Below are positions 54,762 through 64,000 of a stretch of DNA of 64,000 nt, in pieces (the stretch's first letter is position 1; the number at the start of each line of letters is the position of its first letter). The translations under genes and the position numbers were made by a program. The stretch covers positions 186,001 to 250,000 of the forward strand of contig NZ_JGZN01000006.1 in the NCBI RefSeq assembly GCF_000741715.1, written 5' to 3'. The stretch is from Bifidobacterium saguini DSM 23967 (lineage in GTDB: Bacteria > Actinomycetota > Actinomycetes > Actinomycetales > Bifidobacteriaceae). The notes beneath the pieces were generated by a model. That model worked only from the letters and a program-made list of their open reading frames with translations, had not been told where the DNA came from and did not search any database.

Positions 54762-55310
54762 ATGGCTGTTGAGAACGCCAAGGTACTGATCATCGTCAAC
54801 AACTGGGGTATTGAGGAAACCGAACTGACCCGCCCGCTGCGCGATCTGAAGGCAGCCGGCGCCCAGGTGACGCTTGCCGCCACCACGCTCGACCCATGCG
54901 AAACCGTGCAGCACGACCGCTACGAAGGCGAAACCCTGACCCCAGATGCACGCCTCGCCGACGTACAGGCCGCCGATTATGACCTGCTGGTGGTCCCCGG
55001 TGGCACCTGCAACGTCGACCGCATCCGTGTGAACGAAGACGCCATCACCCTGGCACAGGAATTCGCCCACGAAGGCAAGCCGATCGCCGCTATCTGCCAC
55101 GGTGCATGGCTGCTGGTCAACGCTGATCTGATTGAAGGCAAAACCGCATCTCCATGCCGCTACATTGCAGCCGACATCGAGAACGCAGGCGGCCACTATG
55201 TCGACAAGCAGCTGACCGTTGATGACGCAAATGGCTGGAAACTCATCACCTCCCGTAAGCCCGACGATCTGGACTACTTCGTCGCTGCTATCAAGGAAGC
55301 ACTCGCCTGA
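54762..55310 (+). CDS. DJ-1/PfpI family protein (class I glutamine amidotransferase-like)
   Basis: 182 residues from ATG 54762, behind AAGGAGGA. The family core is KVLIIVNNWGIEETELTRPLRDLKAAG with the Glu partner near residue 19, DLLVVPGG, and the nucleophile elbow IAAICHGAW with Cys112 and His113; the later KLITSRKPDDLDYF segment is the usual close. Members are proteases, chaperones or deglycases acting on stress-damaged molecules; which applies here is unknown. Followed by a terminator. Confidence 0.92.
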   Translation: MAVENAKVLIIVNNWGIEETELTRPLRDLKAAGAQVTLAATTLDPCETVQHDRYEGETLTPDARLADVQAADYDLLVVPGGTCNVDRIRVNEDAITLAQEFAHEGKPIAAICHGAWLLVNADLIEGKTASPCRYIAADIENAGGHYVDKQLTVDDANGWKLITSRKPDDLDYFVAAIKEALA

Positions 55311-55331
55311 ATTAGCTCCTGAACAGCCAGT

Positions 55332-55375
55332 AAGGACGGCTGTGCCCGGCACCAATGCTGGACACAGCCGTCCTT
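55332..55375 (+). terminator. Hairpin after the DJ-1/PfpI gene
   Basis: AAGGACGGCTGTG/CACAGCCGTCCTT, 13 bp, 18-base loop; only a short T pair follows, so a moderate terminator call. Confidence 0.6.
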
Positions 55376-55405
55376 CAATACGTGAAGCTTGATAGATTGA
55401 CTTCT

Positions 55406-56740
55406 ATGACAGAAAACATGAATCTTTGGTCTGCTCCGTTCGCAACACAGCCGTTGAACGCCACAGTAACCGTGCCAGGCAGCAAATCATTGTCGAATCG
55501 CTACCTGATTCTCGCGGCACTAGGCTCGCAGCCGGTGCGTTTGGTTGGTTTGCTGCGCTCGCGAGATACTGATCTGATGATGGGTGCTTTGGAAGCCCTC
55601 GGCGTGCGCTGTGAGGTCGATGCCGACACTGATACCACGGTGACCGTGACTCCTCCTGCAGATGGTCGTTTCCGTGGCAATGTCAACCTGTTCTGCGGTC
55701 TTGCAGGCACGGTGATGCGTTTCGTGCCTGGTCTCGCTTTGTTCGCTGATGGTCCGGTGCATTTCGATGGCGATGAGCAGGCATATGCTCGCCCGATGAA
55801 GCCTGTGCTTGATGGTTTGGAACAGCTCGGTGCCACGGTGGAATATCACGGCGAAATCGGCAAACTGCCGTTTACTATTACTCCTCCGGCAACACTGCCG
55901 CAAGATCATGCTCAGGTAAGCATTGACTCTTCTGGTTCCTCGCAATTCATTTCCGGATTGTTGCTGATCGGCTCCCGACTGCCCGGTGGATTGACATTGC
56001 AGCATACGGGGGAGAAGACACCGAGCCTGCCGCATATTCGCATGACAGTTGCCGATGTGACCGGAGCTGGCGGCGAAGTGAATGCTGACGAGACCGCTCG
56101 TACTTGGACAGTGGAATCGCGCGCATTGCAGCTGCCTGATAAGGTCACGGTTGAGCCTGATTTGTCGAACGCGGCACCATTCTTAGGTGCAGCATTAATT
56201 GCAGGCGGCACTGTGCGCGTGCCGCATTGGCCTGTGAATACTACGCAGCCTGGTGGTTTGCTGCCCGGATATCTAGAGCAGATGGGTGCTACGGTATCCT
56301 TCCCAGTGATTGATGATGTTCGATACTGCGAAGTCACCGGTAGTGGCACTATTCATGGACTTGGTACCTTTGATTTGACTGCCGCTGGTGAAATCGCGCC
56401 TTCATTGGCAGCGATTTTGGTGTTTGCGGATGCGCCCACGGATATGGTTGGTATTGGTCATCTACGTGGGCATGAGACGAACCGTTTGGCTGCATTAGTG
56501 GCTGAAATTACGCGTGTGGGTGGTACGGCGGAAGAACTGCCGGATGGTTTGCGTATCGAACCGGTGGCAGCTGAACAGCTGCATGGTGCGGATATGGAAA
56601 CGTATGCGGATCATCGTATGGCCACGTTTGCGGCAATGCTCGGCTTGCGTATTACTGGTATCAATGTGAAGGATGTTGCTACCACGCGTAAGACGTTGCC
56701 GGACTTCGTCGGCATGTGGAACGGCATGCTGGGGGAGTAG
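55406..56740 (+). CDS. aroA: 5-enolpyruvylshikimate-3-phosphate synthase
   Basis: Shikimate-pathway enzyme joining shikimate 3-phosphate and phosphoenolpyruvate. 444 residues from ATG 55406 (MTENMNLWSAPFATQPLNATVTVPGSKSLSNRYLILAAL). Landmarks: PGSKSLSNR with active-site Lys, GLAGTVMRFVPGLALF (the LFCGLAGTVMRF loop is the glycine-rich LGNAGTAMR equivalent), RPMKPVLDGLEQLGA, SSGSSQFISGLLL and YADHRMATFAAMLGLR. The 95-LFCGLAGT form departs from the LGNAGT loop of E. coli and resembles actinobacterial enzymes. No ribosome site is evident. Terminator downstream. Confidence 0.95.
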   Translation: MTENMNLWSAPFATQPLNATVTVPGSKSLSNRYLILAALGSQPVRLVGLLRSRDTDLMMGALEALGVRCEVDADTDTTVTVTPPADGRFRGNVNLFCGLAGTVMRFVPGLALFADGPVHFDGDEQAYARPMKPVLDGLEQLGATVEYHGEIGKLPFTITPPATLPQDHAQVSIDSSGSSQFISGLLLIGSRLPGGLTLQHTGEKTPSLPHIRMTVADVTGAGGEVNADETARTWTVESRALQLPDKVTVEPDLSNAAPFLGAALIAGGTVRVPHWPVNTTQPGGLLPGYLEQMGATVSFPVIDDVRYCEVTGSGTIHGLGTFDLTAAGEIAPSLAAILVFADAPTDMVGIGHLRGHETNRLAALVAEITRVGGTAEELPDGLRIEPVAAEQLHGADMETYADHRMATFAAMLGLRITGINVKDVATTRKTLPDFVGMWNGMLGE

Positions 56741-56765
56741 TCTTCGCTGCTCATCTGGTCGTCTG

Positions 56766-56790
56766 GCTCTCCTCAATGAGGAGAGCTTTT
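56766..56790 (+). terminator. Rho-independent terminator after aroA
   Basis: GCTCTCCTC/GAGGAGAGC, 3-base loop, then TTTT. Confidence 0.85.
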
Positions 56791-56817
56791 CTATATTGAT
56801 TATGCAAGTGATTATGC

Positions 56818-56855
56818 AAGAGCCCTGATGATTTCTTTCGAATCATCAGGCTCTT
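56818..56855 (-). terminator. Hairpin after ackA
   Basis: AAGAGCCTGATGATT-type arms with one bulged C and a 7-base loop, between the converging aroA and ackA genes. A direct repeat TTATGCAAG lies just beside it. Confidence 0.55.
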
Positions 56856-56880
56856 GGCTTAGGCGATCAGAAATTCACAA

Positions 56881-58110
56881 TCACTTGGTGAACTGGTTGC
56901 CGTAGGTGTCCTCGCCGGCCTCTGCGATGGCAGCGGACTTGCGGGCGATGGCCAGCTCCTCGTTGGTCGGGATCACAGCGATGATCACGGAGGAATCCGG
57001 GGTGGAGATGATACGCGGTTCCTTGGAACGGGTGGCGTTCTTCTCCTCGTCCAGCTTGACGCCGAACGGAGCGAGCTTGTCGCACACCATCTTGCGCACG
57101 ATGTCATCGTTCTCGCCAACGCCAGCGGTGAAGGTGATCACATCACAGCCACCCATCTGGTAGGTGTAGTTGCCGATGTAGCTGACGATACGGTGCACGT
57201 AGACGTCCAGAGCCAGCTTGGCATCCTCGTTGCCCTCGGCCACCAGACGGTGAACCTCGCGCAGATCGCCGAAGCCGGTCATGCCCATCATGCCGGAACG
57301 CTTGTTGAACAGGGCATCCAGCTCGTCCACGTTCATGTGAGCGTTACGAATCAGGTGGAAGACCACAGCCGGGTCGATGTCACCGGTACGGCCGCCCATC
57401 ATCAGGCCCTCGAGCGGGGTCAGACCCATAGAGGTCTCGACCGGCTTGCCGGAGATTTCAGCGGAAGCGGAAGCGCCGTTGCCGATGTGCAGAACGATCT
57501 GCTTGAGGCCTTCAGCCGGCTTGCCGATGACTTCCGGAACCACGGAGGAGATGAACTCGTGGGAGGTGCCGTGAGCGCCGTAACGGCGAATGTGGTACTG
57601 GTCGGCGATTTCCTTGTTCAGAGCGTAGGTGCTGGCAGCCTTCGGCAGCTGGAAGAAGAAGGAGGAGTCGAAGACGAAGATCTGCGGAACATCCGGCAGC
57701 AGGGCGCGCATGACTTCAGCACCCTTGGCCTCCGGGCCGTTGTGCAGCGGAGCGAGCACAGCCAGATCCTTGACCTGGTTGATGGTCTTGTCGGTGACCA
57801 GAGCCGGCTTCGGGAAGATGGAGCCGCCCTGCACCACGCGGTGACCGACAGCGACGATGCCCGCGTCGGACAGCTTCGGGCCGTACTCTTCGAAGAAGCC
57901 GAGAACGCGCTTCAGACCCTGCTCGTGGTCGTGAATCGGCTCTTCGAGCTCATGCTTCTCACCGTTGTACTCGTGCTTGTAGTGGCCGTCGACCGGTTCG
58001 CCGATCTTCTCGACCAGACCGGAAGCCAGGCCTTCGCCGGATTCGAGATCAACCAGCTGGTACTTGATAGAGCTGGAACCGGAATTGATGACAAGGACGG
58101 TTTTCGCCAT
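56881..58110 (-). CDS. ackA: Acetate kinase
   Basis: Produces acetate and ATP from acetyl phosphate, the energy-yielding end of the bifid shunt. 409 residues from ATG 58110 (MAKTVLVINSGSSSIKYQL); ATG 58119 abuts the GGAGG site, too close. Landmarks: VINSGSSSIKYQL, VGHRVVQGGSIFPKPALV, FDSSFFFQLPKAASTYALNKEI, RRYGAHGTSHEFIS, LHIGNGASASAEISGKPVETSMGLTPLEGLMMGGRTGDIDPAV and FTAGVGENDD. Codon use is biased. Downstream of pta on the same strand, but a terminator hairpin lies between, so expression of the two may differ. Confidence 0.97.
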   Translation of the reverse strand: MAKTVLVINSGSSSIKYQLVDLESGEGLASGLVEKIGEPVDGHYKHEYNGEKHELEEPIHDHEQGLKRVLGFFEEYGPKLSDAGIVAVGHRVVQGGSIFPKPALVTDKTINQVKDLAVLAPLHNGPEAKGAEVMRALLPDVPQIFVFDSSFFFQLPKAASTYALNKEIADQYHIRRYGAHGTSHEFISSVVPEVIGKPAEGLKQIVLHIGNGASASAEISGKPVETSMGLTPLEGLMMGGRTGDIDPAVVFHLIRNAHMNVDELDALFNKRSGMMGMTGFGDLREVHRLVAEGNEDAKLALDVYVHRIVSYIGNYTYQMGGCDVITFTAGVGENDDIVRKMVCDKLAPFGVKLDEEKNATRSKEPRIISTPDSSVIIAVIPTNEELAIARKSAAIAEAGEDTYGNQFTK

Positions 58111-58141
58111 TGTGGGCATCCTCCATTGTGAATTGAATGTT

Positions 58142-58156
58142 CCCGTGAGACACGGG
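58142..58156 (-). promoter_or_regulatory. Short hairpin in the ackA leader
   Basis: CCCGTG/CACGGG with a 3-base loop about 32 bp upstream of the ackA start. Confidence 0.35.
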
Positions 58157-58189
58157 TTACCGTTGATTAGATTACTCGCTACTTGCTAC

Positions 58190-58226
58190 AAAATGCGGCT
58201 CTTCATGGAAAGAAGAGCCGCATTTT
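58190..58226 (-). terminator. Rho-independent terminator after pta
   Basis: 14-bp stem AAAATGCGGCTCTT/AAGAGCCGCATTTT with 9-base loop; the minus strand ends in TTTT. Confidence 0.85.
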
Positions 58227-58234
58227 GGTTACTG

Positions 58235-59905
58235 TTACTGGGCTTCGATGGCGGTCAGGGCGATGGTGTTGATAATGTCCTGCACCAGGGCGCCACGGGA
58301 CAGATCGTTGACCGGCTTGTTCAAGCCTTGCAGTACCGGGCCGATGGCCAGAGCGCCGGAAGAGCGCTGTACTGCCTTGTACGCGATGTTGCCTGCACAC
58401 AGATCAGGGAACACGAACACGTTGACGTGACCGGCCACATCATTGCCTTTGGCCTTGGTTGCGGCGACGGTGGGGGACCAAGCGGCATCGAACTGAATGG
58501 AGCCGACCACCGGCAGATCTGGTGCCTTGTCTTTGAGCAGCTTGGTGGCTTCCTCCACCACATCCACATCCGGGCCCTTGCCGGAGCCGAGCGTGGAGTA
58601 GGAGAGCATGCCGACCTTCGGGTCAAGACCGAATGCGCGAGCGGTTTCAGCGGACTGCAGCGCGATTTCGGAAAGCTGTTCGGCATCCGGGTTCAGGTTG
58701 ATGGCGCAGTCGGCGAATACAGCCACATGATCCTTGAAGCACATGAGGAATGCGCCGGAGACAAGCTTCTGACCAGGCTTGGTCTTGATAACCTGCAGAG
58801 CCGGACGCACCGTATTGGCAGTGGAGTTCACAGAACCGGAGACCAGGCCGTCTGCATAGCCGAGCACCACAAGCATCGTACCGAAGTAGCTGGCATCGGT
58901 CAGCTGCTTACGGGCCTGCTCTTCGGTCATGCCTTTCTTGGCACGCAGCTCACAGAGCTTGGCGATCATCGGCTTCAAGATGTTCTCGTCATCCATAGCC
59001 TGGAAGCGGGCACGCTCAAGGTAATTCAGACCAAGTTCCTTACCACGGGCCAGAATAGCTTCCTTGTTGCCCACGATAATCAGGTTTACGATTTCGCGTT
59101 CGAGCAGGTAGTCGGCCGCCTTGATAATGCGGTCTTCCTCACCCTCCGGCAGCACGATGGTCTTCTTGTTGCTCTTGGCCTTGCCGAGCAGTCCGAACTG
59201 GAAGGAGTACGGGGTAGTTGGCGGGTTGAAGTCCACATCGAGGGCTGCGAGCACTTCCTCGGTAGGAGCGTACTTGCGGAAGGTCTCCAGTGCCTGTACC
59301 TTGCCGGATTCGTCGGTGAAGGAGACCTGAGGCAGGGTCCACACGGGCAGGCCGTACTTGGCCAGTGTGTCCTTCACGGAGACGGAGTGGCGGGTCTCGC
59401 AGCCGGTCACGAAAATGCCGAGCACGCGGTTACCGGCAGCTTCCATGCCCTCGATGGAGAGCTTGACGGTCTCATCCAGCTCGTGTGGCCAACGATCGAT
59501 GGTGCAGACGGCCAGGAACACGCCGGCCTTGAGATCGGCAGCGACATTCGCATTGAATTCGTAGCTGGTCGGGTCGTTGACGTGAGACTTATCAGTACCG
59601 ACGATCAATGCGGCATCCGCACGGGCAACATCCATAGCATCATTGAATGCGCCGATGATGTCGCCGCGAGCGGTTTCCTTATCTAGGCGCACCTTATGCA
59701 CGTCAAGGCCGGTGGACAGGGCGACGCCAAGGCCTGCGTTGGAAGCGGACAGCAGTACCGGCGTGAAATCGTCATGGTTGGATACTGCCGGACGGAACAC
59801 GATGGTCTTGTACTTTGAAGTCAGCGCGTTAAGCACGCCGTAGGCCACCACGTTGCGGCCATTAGCGCCTTCAGGGCTTGCGATATATACACGGGTAACG
59901 GTCAC
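58235..59905 (-). CDS. pta: Phosphate acetyltransferase
   Basis: Interconverts acetyl-CoA and acetyl phosphate, linking the phosphoketolase product to CoA metabolism. Start is GTG 59905 (VTVTRVYIASPEG) with AAAGGAG ten bases upstream; the frame stays open to 59965 without a better start. 556 residues: an N-terminal BioD-like/DRTGG region (about 1-210), and the C-terminal catalytic domain (about 235-556) with TIVLPEGEEDRIIKAADYLL, YFGTMLVVLGYADGLVSGS, GPDVDVVEEATKLL and LAIGPVLQGLNKPVNDLSRGALVQDI. The long, two-domain form is known in actinobacteria. Confidence 0.95.
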   Translation of the reverse strand: MTVTRVYIASPEGANGRNVVAYGVLNALTSKYKTIVFRPAVSNHDDFTPVLLSASNAGLGVALSTGLDVHKVRLDKETARGDIIGAFNDAMDVARADAALIVGTDKSHVNDPTSYEFNANVAADLKAGVFLAVCTIDRWPHELDETVKLSIEGMEAAGNRVLGIFVTGCETRHSVSVKDTLAKYGLPVWTLPQVSFTDESGKVQALETFRKYAPTEEVLAALDVDFNPPTTPYSFQFGLLGKAKSNKKTIVLPEGEEDRIIKAADYLLEREIVNLIIVGNKEAILARGKELGLNYLERARFQAMDDENILKPMIAKLCELRAKKGMTEEQARKQLTDASYFGTMLVVLGYADGLVSGSVNSTANTVRPALQVIKTKPGQKLVSGAFLMCFKDHVAVFADCAINLNPDAEQLSEIALQSAETARAFGLDPKVGMLSYSTLGSGKGPDVDVVEEATKLLKDKAPDLPVVGSIQFDAAWSPTVAATKAKGNDVAGHVNVFVFPDLCAGNIAYKAVQRSSGALAIGPVLQGLNKPVNDLSRGALVQDIINTIALTAIEAQ

Positions 59906-60053
59906 TTTGGTCTGTCTCCTTTGATGATCAACATAATTAGGACCACACATCATTGTACTGACCATTGTTACCGTTCACGCTTAAGACGCGGAGTAATTGC
60001 GGGAAGAATCCTGAAAGTGCAACAGAAGGAAACGGGACGTCAAAGGGTATAGA

Positions 60054-60085
60054 AAAAGGGCTTGGGATAATTCCCAAGCCCTTTT
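60054..60085 (-). terminator. Rho-independent terminator after xfp
   Basis: AAAAGGGCTTGGG/CCCAAGCCCTTTT, 13 bp, 6-base loop; minus strand ends in TTTTTC. Confidence 0.88.
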
Positions 60086-60122
60086 CCCTAAGCCGTTAGG
60101 CTAAACCTCAGAGTGGAGGAAA

Positions 60123-62600
60123 TCACTCGTTGTCGCCAGCGGTTGCGGCGGTAGCGGTGACAGCGCCCTTCTCCTCGGTGTTCACGCCGGAGTAGATCCA
60201 GTCGGTGTAGTCCGGGTGATCGTAGCCGTTGTCGACAGCGAACTGGAAGGCTTCCTGACGGAAGGCCTCGAGCTCAGCGATCTTGTCGGCGTACTTGTCA
60301 GCGTCGATCATGCGCAGAGCCTCAGCGGTCAGCTCGTAACGATCGATGCGGTTGACGCGAACCATGTCGTACGGGGTAGTGGTGGAGCCCTCTTCCTCGT
60401 AGCCGTGGACGTTGAAGTTGTCGTGGTTCGGGCGATCGTAGATCAGGCCGCGCACGTCGTGAGCGTAGGAGTGGTAAGCGAACAGCACCGGCTTGTCAGC
60501 GGTGAAGATGTCAGCGAACTCCTCGTCGGTCAGAGCCTCGTCGTTCTCCTTAGCGGACTGCAGGGAGAGCAGATCAGCGACGTTGACGACCTTGAACTTG
60601 ATGCCCATAGCCTTCAGCTTGTCGGAAGCAGCCATGATTTCCTGAGTCGGAACATCGCCAGCAGCGGCAAGCACGATCTCGGCCTCGTCGTTGGACTTAG
60701 CAGTGGAAGCCCAATCCCAAGCTGCAGCACCCTTCTCGAGCTCAGCGCGAGCTTCGTCCAGGGTCAGCCAGGTGGCAGCCGGCTGCTTGCCAGCGATGAT
60801 GGCGTTGATCTTGTTGGTGGACTTGTAGCACTTCTCAGCGATAGCCAGCAGCATGTTCGCATCGGTGGCGAAGTAGATGCCGATGACGTGATCGTTGTGG
60901 AAGCACTTGTTCAGCAGGACGGAGGTGACACCCGGATCCTGGTGGGAGAAGCCGTTGTGGTCCTGACGCCAAACGTGAGAGGAGACCAGCAGGTTCATGG
61001 AAGCAATCGGCTTACGCCACGGAATCTCGCGGACGGTAGCCTCAAGCCACTTGGCGTGCTGGTTCAGCATGGAGTCGATCACGTGGACGAAGGACTCGTA
61101 GGAGCTCCAGATGCCGTGACGACCGGTCAGCAGGTAAGCCTCGAGGAAGCCTTCCATCTGGTGCTCGGACAGCTGCTCGACAACCTGGCCGGAGACGTGC
61201 ATGTGCTCGTCGACCTCGTCGGAGATGTAGCCGGCATCCCACTGCTTGTTGGTGACTTCGTAGGAAGCCTGCAGACGGTTGGAAGCGGTCTCATCCGGTC
61301 CGAAGATACGGAAGTCGTGCATGTTGCGAGCGATGATGTCGCGGGTGTAGGCGCCCAGGGTACGGGTGGCTTCGAGCTGGCCCCAGCCGTGGCCGTACTT
61401 CTTGACTTCCTTGACCTCGTAGTTCTCGAGCTCCGGCAGGTCCAGATCCTTGCGGATCACACCACCGTTGGCGTTCGGGTTAGCACCGATACGCAGCTCG
61501 CCCTTCGGCATGAAGGCGAGGACGTCGTCCTTCACGGCACCGTTCTCGTCGAACAGCTCTTCCGGCTTGTAGGACTCCAGCCAGTTCTTCAGAACTTCGA
61601 AGTGAGCCTCGGTATCGCGGGCGGAAGCCAGCGGCACCTGGTGAGAACGCCAGGAGCCCTCGGTCTTCTTGCCGTCGATGTACTTCGGGCAGGTCCAGCC
61701 CTTCGGGGTGCGGAAGATCAGCATCGGGTAGAACGGACGATGCACGTTGTCGGTCTGGGCGGTTGCCTTGATGTCGCAGATTTCGTCCCAGATGGTCTCC
61801 CACAGCTCGGCGAAGCGACGGTGGATGGACATGTGATCCTCATCGTCGAAGCCAGCGACGAACTCGTACGGCTCGTAGCCCATGCCGTGGAAGAACTCGT
61901 GCAGCTCTTCGTCGGAAATACGGGACAGGATGGTCGGGTTAGCGATCTTGTAGCCGTTGAGGTGCAGGATCGGCAGCACGATACCATCGGTGCGCGGGTT
62001 CACGAGCTTGTTGGACTGCCAGCCGGTAGCCAGCGGGCCGGTCTCAGCTTCGCCGTCGCCGACGATGGCCGGGACGAACAGGCTCGGGTTGTCCATGATG
62101 GCGCCGTAAGCGTGGGACAGAGCGTAACCCAGCTCGCCACCTTCGTGGATGGAGCCCGGGGTCTCCGGAGCGAAGTGGGACGGAATACCGCCCGGGTAGG
62201 AGAACTGACGGAAGAACTTCTGCAGACCAGCCTCATCCTTGGTGATCTTCGGGAAGGTCTCAGTGTAGGTGCCATCCAGGTAGGACTGGGAGGTACCAGC
62301 CGGGCCACCGTGGCCCGGGCCCATGATGATCACGGTGTTCTGGCCGTGGTCAGCGATGAAGCGGTTGATGTGGCCGATGAGGAAGTTCAGGCCAGGGGTG
62401 GTGCCCCAGTGGCCGACCAGACGGTGCTTCACATCTTCGCGAGTGAAGGGCTCCTTCATCAGCGGGTTGGAACGCAGATAAATCTGGCCGATGGAAAGGT
62501 AGTTGGCAGCGCGCCAGTACTTGTCAACACCTTCGAGGGCTTCCTCGGAAACCGGAGCGTTGAGCTTCTTCCAAGGGGTGCCAATAACAGGACTCGTCAT
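60123..62600 (-). CDS. xfp: Xylulose-5-phosphate/fructose-6-phosphate phosphoketolase
   Basis: Thiamine diphosphate enzyme that defines the bifid shunt, splitting fructose 6-phosphate and xylulose 5-phosphate to acetyl phosphate plus erythrose 4-phosphate or glyceraldehyde 3-phosphate. 825 residues, full length. Landmarks: [55 protein letters not shown], the ThDP-binding [27 protein letters not shown] motif, [11 protein letters not shown] and [21 protein letters not shown] with AGGAG, spaced by 5. Codon bias is extreme. An 803-codon open frame on the other strand is a shadow of this gene. Confidence 0.98.
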   Translation of the reverse strand: MTSPVIGTPWKKLNAPVSEEALEGVDKYWRAANYLSIGQIYLRSNPLMKEPFTREDVKHRLVGHWGTTPGLNFLIGHINRFIADHGQNTVIIMGPGHGGPAGTSQSYLDGTYTETFPKITKDEAGLQKFFRQFSYPGGIPSHFAPETPGSIHEGGELGYALSHAYGAIMDNPSLFVPAIVGDGEAETGPLATGWQSNKLVNPRTDGIVLPILHLNGYKIANPTILSRISDEELHEFFHGMGYEPYEFVAGFDDEDHMSIHRRFAELWETIWDEICDIKATAQTDNVHRPFYPMLIFRTPKGWTCPKYIDGKKTEGSWRSHQVPLASARDTEAHFEVLKNWLESYKPEELFDENGAVKDDVLAFMPKGELRIGANPNANGGVIRKDLDLPELENYEVKEVKKYGHGWGQLEATRTLGAYTRDIIARNMHDFRIFGPDETASNRLQASYEVTNKQWDAGYISDEVDEHMHVSGQVVEQLSEHQMEGFLEAYLLTGRHGIWSSYESFVHVIDSMLNQHAKWLEATVREIPWRKPIASMNLLVSSHVWRQDHNGFSHQDPGVTSVLLNKCFHNDHVIGIYFATDANMLLAIAEKCYKSTNKINAIIAGKQPAATWLTLDEARAELEKGAAAWDWASTAKSNDEAEIVLAAAGDVPTQEIMAASDKLKAMGIKFKVVNVADLLSLQSAKENDEALTDEEFADIFTADKPVLFAYHSYAHDVRGLIYDRPNHDNFNVHGYEEEGSTTTPYDMVRVNRIDRYELTAEALRMIDADKYADKIAELEAFRQEAFQFAVDNGYDHPDYTDWIYSGVNTEEKGAVTATAATAGDNE

Positions 62601-62802
62601 GTGTACTCCTGTACTCCTGCACGGTAATCGTGCGATTGATTATTTCTGTTCGGTCGCGGGCCTGGTTCCTTGCGGTACCTAGGTTTTCCGTTCCCAATCA
62701 ATCGTCATGGTACGAGGACAACACGACTTTTGAACGATTTCTTGCGGGTGTGTTCGAAATTGTTGCGGAAATTTCAGTATTTGTGCGTTTAAGCCTTAAC
62801 TT

Positions 62803-62808
62803 TGTCAA
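62803..62808 (-). promoter_or_regulatory. Consensus -35 hexamer for xfp (candidate)
   Basis: The minus strand reads TTGACA here, about 205 bp before the xfp start. I find no convincing -10 at 16-18 bp. The 446-base gap between xfp and guaA (62601-63046) is AT-rich in the middle and holds no gene or operator that I can name. Confidence 0.3.
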
Positions 62809-62967
62809 CATTTATTTTTTGATCTTATATCCATAAAACCGCAGAATAAAGCCAAAAACCTATGGTTTTGCACACGTTCTCACGTTCGTTTTTCAATGTT
62901 CTAAACCGGCGTGTTGGCTTTGTGAAGGCGTGTATTTTGTTTGCTTTTCGCACATTCTGCATGCGTG

Positions 62968-62996
62968 TCGACGTTGTCGTATTGACCAGTGATAAT
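62968..62996 (+). promoter_or_regulatory. Candidate guaA promoter
   Basis: TCGACG (62968-62973) and GATAAT (62991-62996), 17-bp spacer, about 50 bp upstream of the guaA ATG. Confidence 0.35.
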
Positions 62997-63046
62997 CGTG
63001 CATGTTTAACCCACGTAAAGTCCCAATGAACGTTAGGGGAATATCA

Positions 63047-64000
63047 ATGGCAAATGGTCCTGTGCTTGTCGTCGATTTCGGCGCCCAGTACGCCCAGCTC
63101 ATCGCTCGCCGCGTCCGCGAGGCCGGCGTCTACTCAGAACTTGTGCCGCATTCCATGCCGGCTGACGAGATTCTGGCCAAAGATCCAAAGGCAATTATTT
63201 TGTCCGGTGGCCCGGCTTCCGTATTCGAACCCGGCGCACCTTCTATAGATACTAAGGTCTTCAATGCTGGCGTCCCGGTGCTCGGCATCTGCTACGGCTT
63301 CCAGGTTATGGCCTACGAGCTCGGCGGCAAGGTAGACAAGGCGGCGCTCGGCGAATACGGCAAGACCAGCGCCACCATTGATAATGCTGAAGGCATTCTT
63401 GCTGATTCCCCTGCGGAACAGACCACGTGGATGAGCCACGGTGTGGCCGTTGAGCAGGCTCCTGAAGGCTTCGAAGTGCTGGCGCATACTGAAGGTGCAC
63501 CGGTTGCCGCCATGGCGGATGAATCCCGCAAGCTGTACGGTGTGCAGTGGCATCCGGAAGTTAAGCACTCTCCGCTGGGTCAGAAGCTCATCGAAAACTT
63601 CCTGCACCGTTGCGCTGCCCTGCCTAACGATTGGGATGCATCCTCCATCATTGAAGACCAGGTCAAGAAGATTCGTGAGCAGGTCGGCGATGCCGAAGTA
63701 ATCTGCGGCCTGTCCGGTGGCGTGGATTCCGCTGTTGCCGCCGCTTTGGTGCACAAGGCTATCGGCGACCAGCTCACCTGCGTATTCGTCGACCATGGTC
63801 TGCTGCGCAAGGGTGAAGTGGAACAGGTCAAGCACGACTTCGTCGAAGCCACCGGTATCCGTCTGATCACCGTTGATGCCGCTGATGACTTCCTCACCGC
63901 ACTGAAGGGCGTATCCGAGCCGGAACGCAAGCGCAAAATCATCGGCGAAAAGTTCATTCGCACCTTCGAAAAGGCCCAGAAGCAGGTACTCGAAGAGGCT
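63047..64000 (+). CDS. guaA: GMP synthase (glutamine-hydrolysing), 5' part
   Basis: Converts XMP to GMP using ammonia released from glutamine. ATG 63047 follows AGGGGA; 318 codons are visible and the frame is open at the window end. The class I amidotransferase domain has [36 protein letters not shown], the nucleophile Cys82 in GICYGFQ and the His/Glu pair in GVQWHPEV. The ATP pyrophosphatase domain then begins, with the P-loop [16 protein letters not shown]. The C-terminal dimerisation domain lies outside the window. Confidence 0.97.
   Translation, partial: MANGPVLVVDFGAQYAQLIARRVREAGVYSELVPHSMPADEILAKDPKAIILSGGPASVFEPGAPSIDTKVFNAGVPVLGICYGFQVMAYELGGKVDKAALGEYGKTSATIDNAEGILADSPAEQTTWMSHGVAVEQAPEGFEVLAHTEGAPVAAMADESRKLYGVQWHPEVKHSPLGQKLIENFLHRCAALPNDWDASSIIEDQVKKIREQVGDAEVICGLSGGVDSAVAAALVHKAIGDQLTCVFVDHGLLRKGEVEQVKHDFVEATGIRLITVDAADDFLTALKGVSEPERKRKIIGEKFIRTFEKAQKQVLEEA

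Noticed and set aside
60216..62627. 803-codon open frame opposite xfp
   Set aside because: Same reason: it is a shadow of the highly biased xfp gene.

Overview
The window is chromosomal DNA from a Bifidobacterium, most likely of the B. longum / B. breve group. The clearest sign is a full-length xylulose-5-phosphate/fructose-6-phosphate phosphoketolase (xfp, 60123-62600, minus strand) lying next to pta and ackA: these are the phosphoketolase and acetate-forming steps of the bifid shunt. Two WhiB proteins, a CarD regulator, a PdtaS/PdtaR pair, an actinobacterial mfd-eno-divIC-DUF501-ppx block and a moderately high GC content agree with an actinobacterium. The assignment rests on recalled family and synteny knowledge, not on a database search.

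Layout. 1-6 kb: 3' end of mfd, a frameshifted aldo/keto reductase, eno, divIC (ftsB-like), a DUF501 gene, ppx and a tRNA-Leu. 6-10.6 kb: small membrane protein, L-serine dehydratase, FKBP prolyl isomerase, greA, hemolysin III-like protein. 10.8-12.8 kb: PdtaS-type sensor kinase and whiB1-like gene. 12.9-22.1 kb: an envelope-related block with an EccC-like FtsK/SpoIIIE ATPase, an LCP ligase, a whiB2-like gene, a 1032-residue glycosyltransferase/membrane protein, a DUF5719 protein and a zincin-fold protein that has lost its zinc motif. 22.1-25.6 kb: HAD phosphatase, comF-like gene and a two-component system directly downstream of glgB. 25.6-33.8 kb: glgB, carD, ispF, a zinc-type ABC transporter (znuA, znuC, znuB) and folD. 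33.9-39.7 kb: rpsA, coaE, uvrB and terC. 39.9-50 kb: pyk, a Nudix gene, tRNA-Leu, pdtaR, polA, Nif3-like gene, a second Nudix gene and glgX. 50-53.3 kb: a small accessory stretch (truncated secreted adhesin-like gene, a membrane-anchored helical protein, a damaged small membrane gene) ending at tRNA-Pro. 53.5-64 kb: DUF998-like gene, DJ-1/PfpI gene, aroA, ackA, pta, xfp and the 5' part of guaA.

How it works together. Central carbon genes dominate: eno, pyk, glgB, glgX, xfp, pta, ackA and sdaA. A 14-bp palindrome of LacI-family type (TGTGAGCGCTCACA) sits exactly 18 bp upstream of a recognisable -35 box at both eno and pyk, and a two-mismatch variant lies between glgB and carD. This suggests one sugar-responsive regulator (AraQ/MalR1 type in published bifidobacterial work) coordinating these genes. 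The PdtaS kinase at 10.9 kb and the ANTAR-domain PdtaR at 42.5 kb are probably partners although 30 kb apart.

The most unusual material is intergenic. Upstream of uvrB there is an array of nine 21-nt units in strict 21-nt register, four in one orientation and then five inverted (36171-36358), preceded by a looser ~21-nt array. Downstream of ispF there are three 61-nt palindromic units with paired (compensatory) base changes (29432-29605), next to a duplicated ispF 3' end and a 10-G tract. Between uvrB and terC lies a ~122-bp element with 28-nt inverted arms. I know no described function for any of these. I saw no CRISPR array, prophage, insertion sequence, rRNA operon or known riboswitch.
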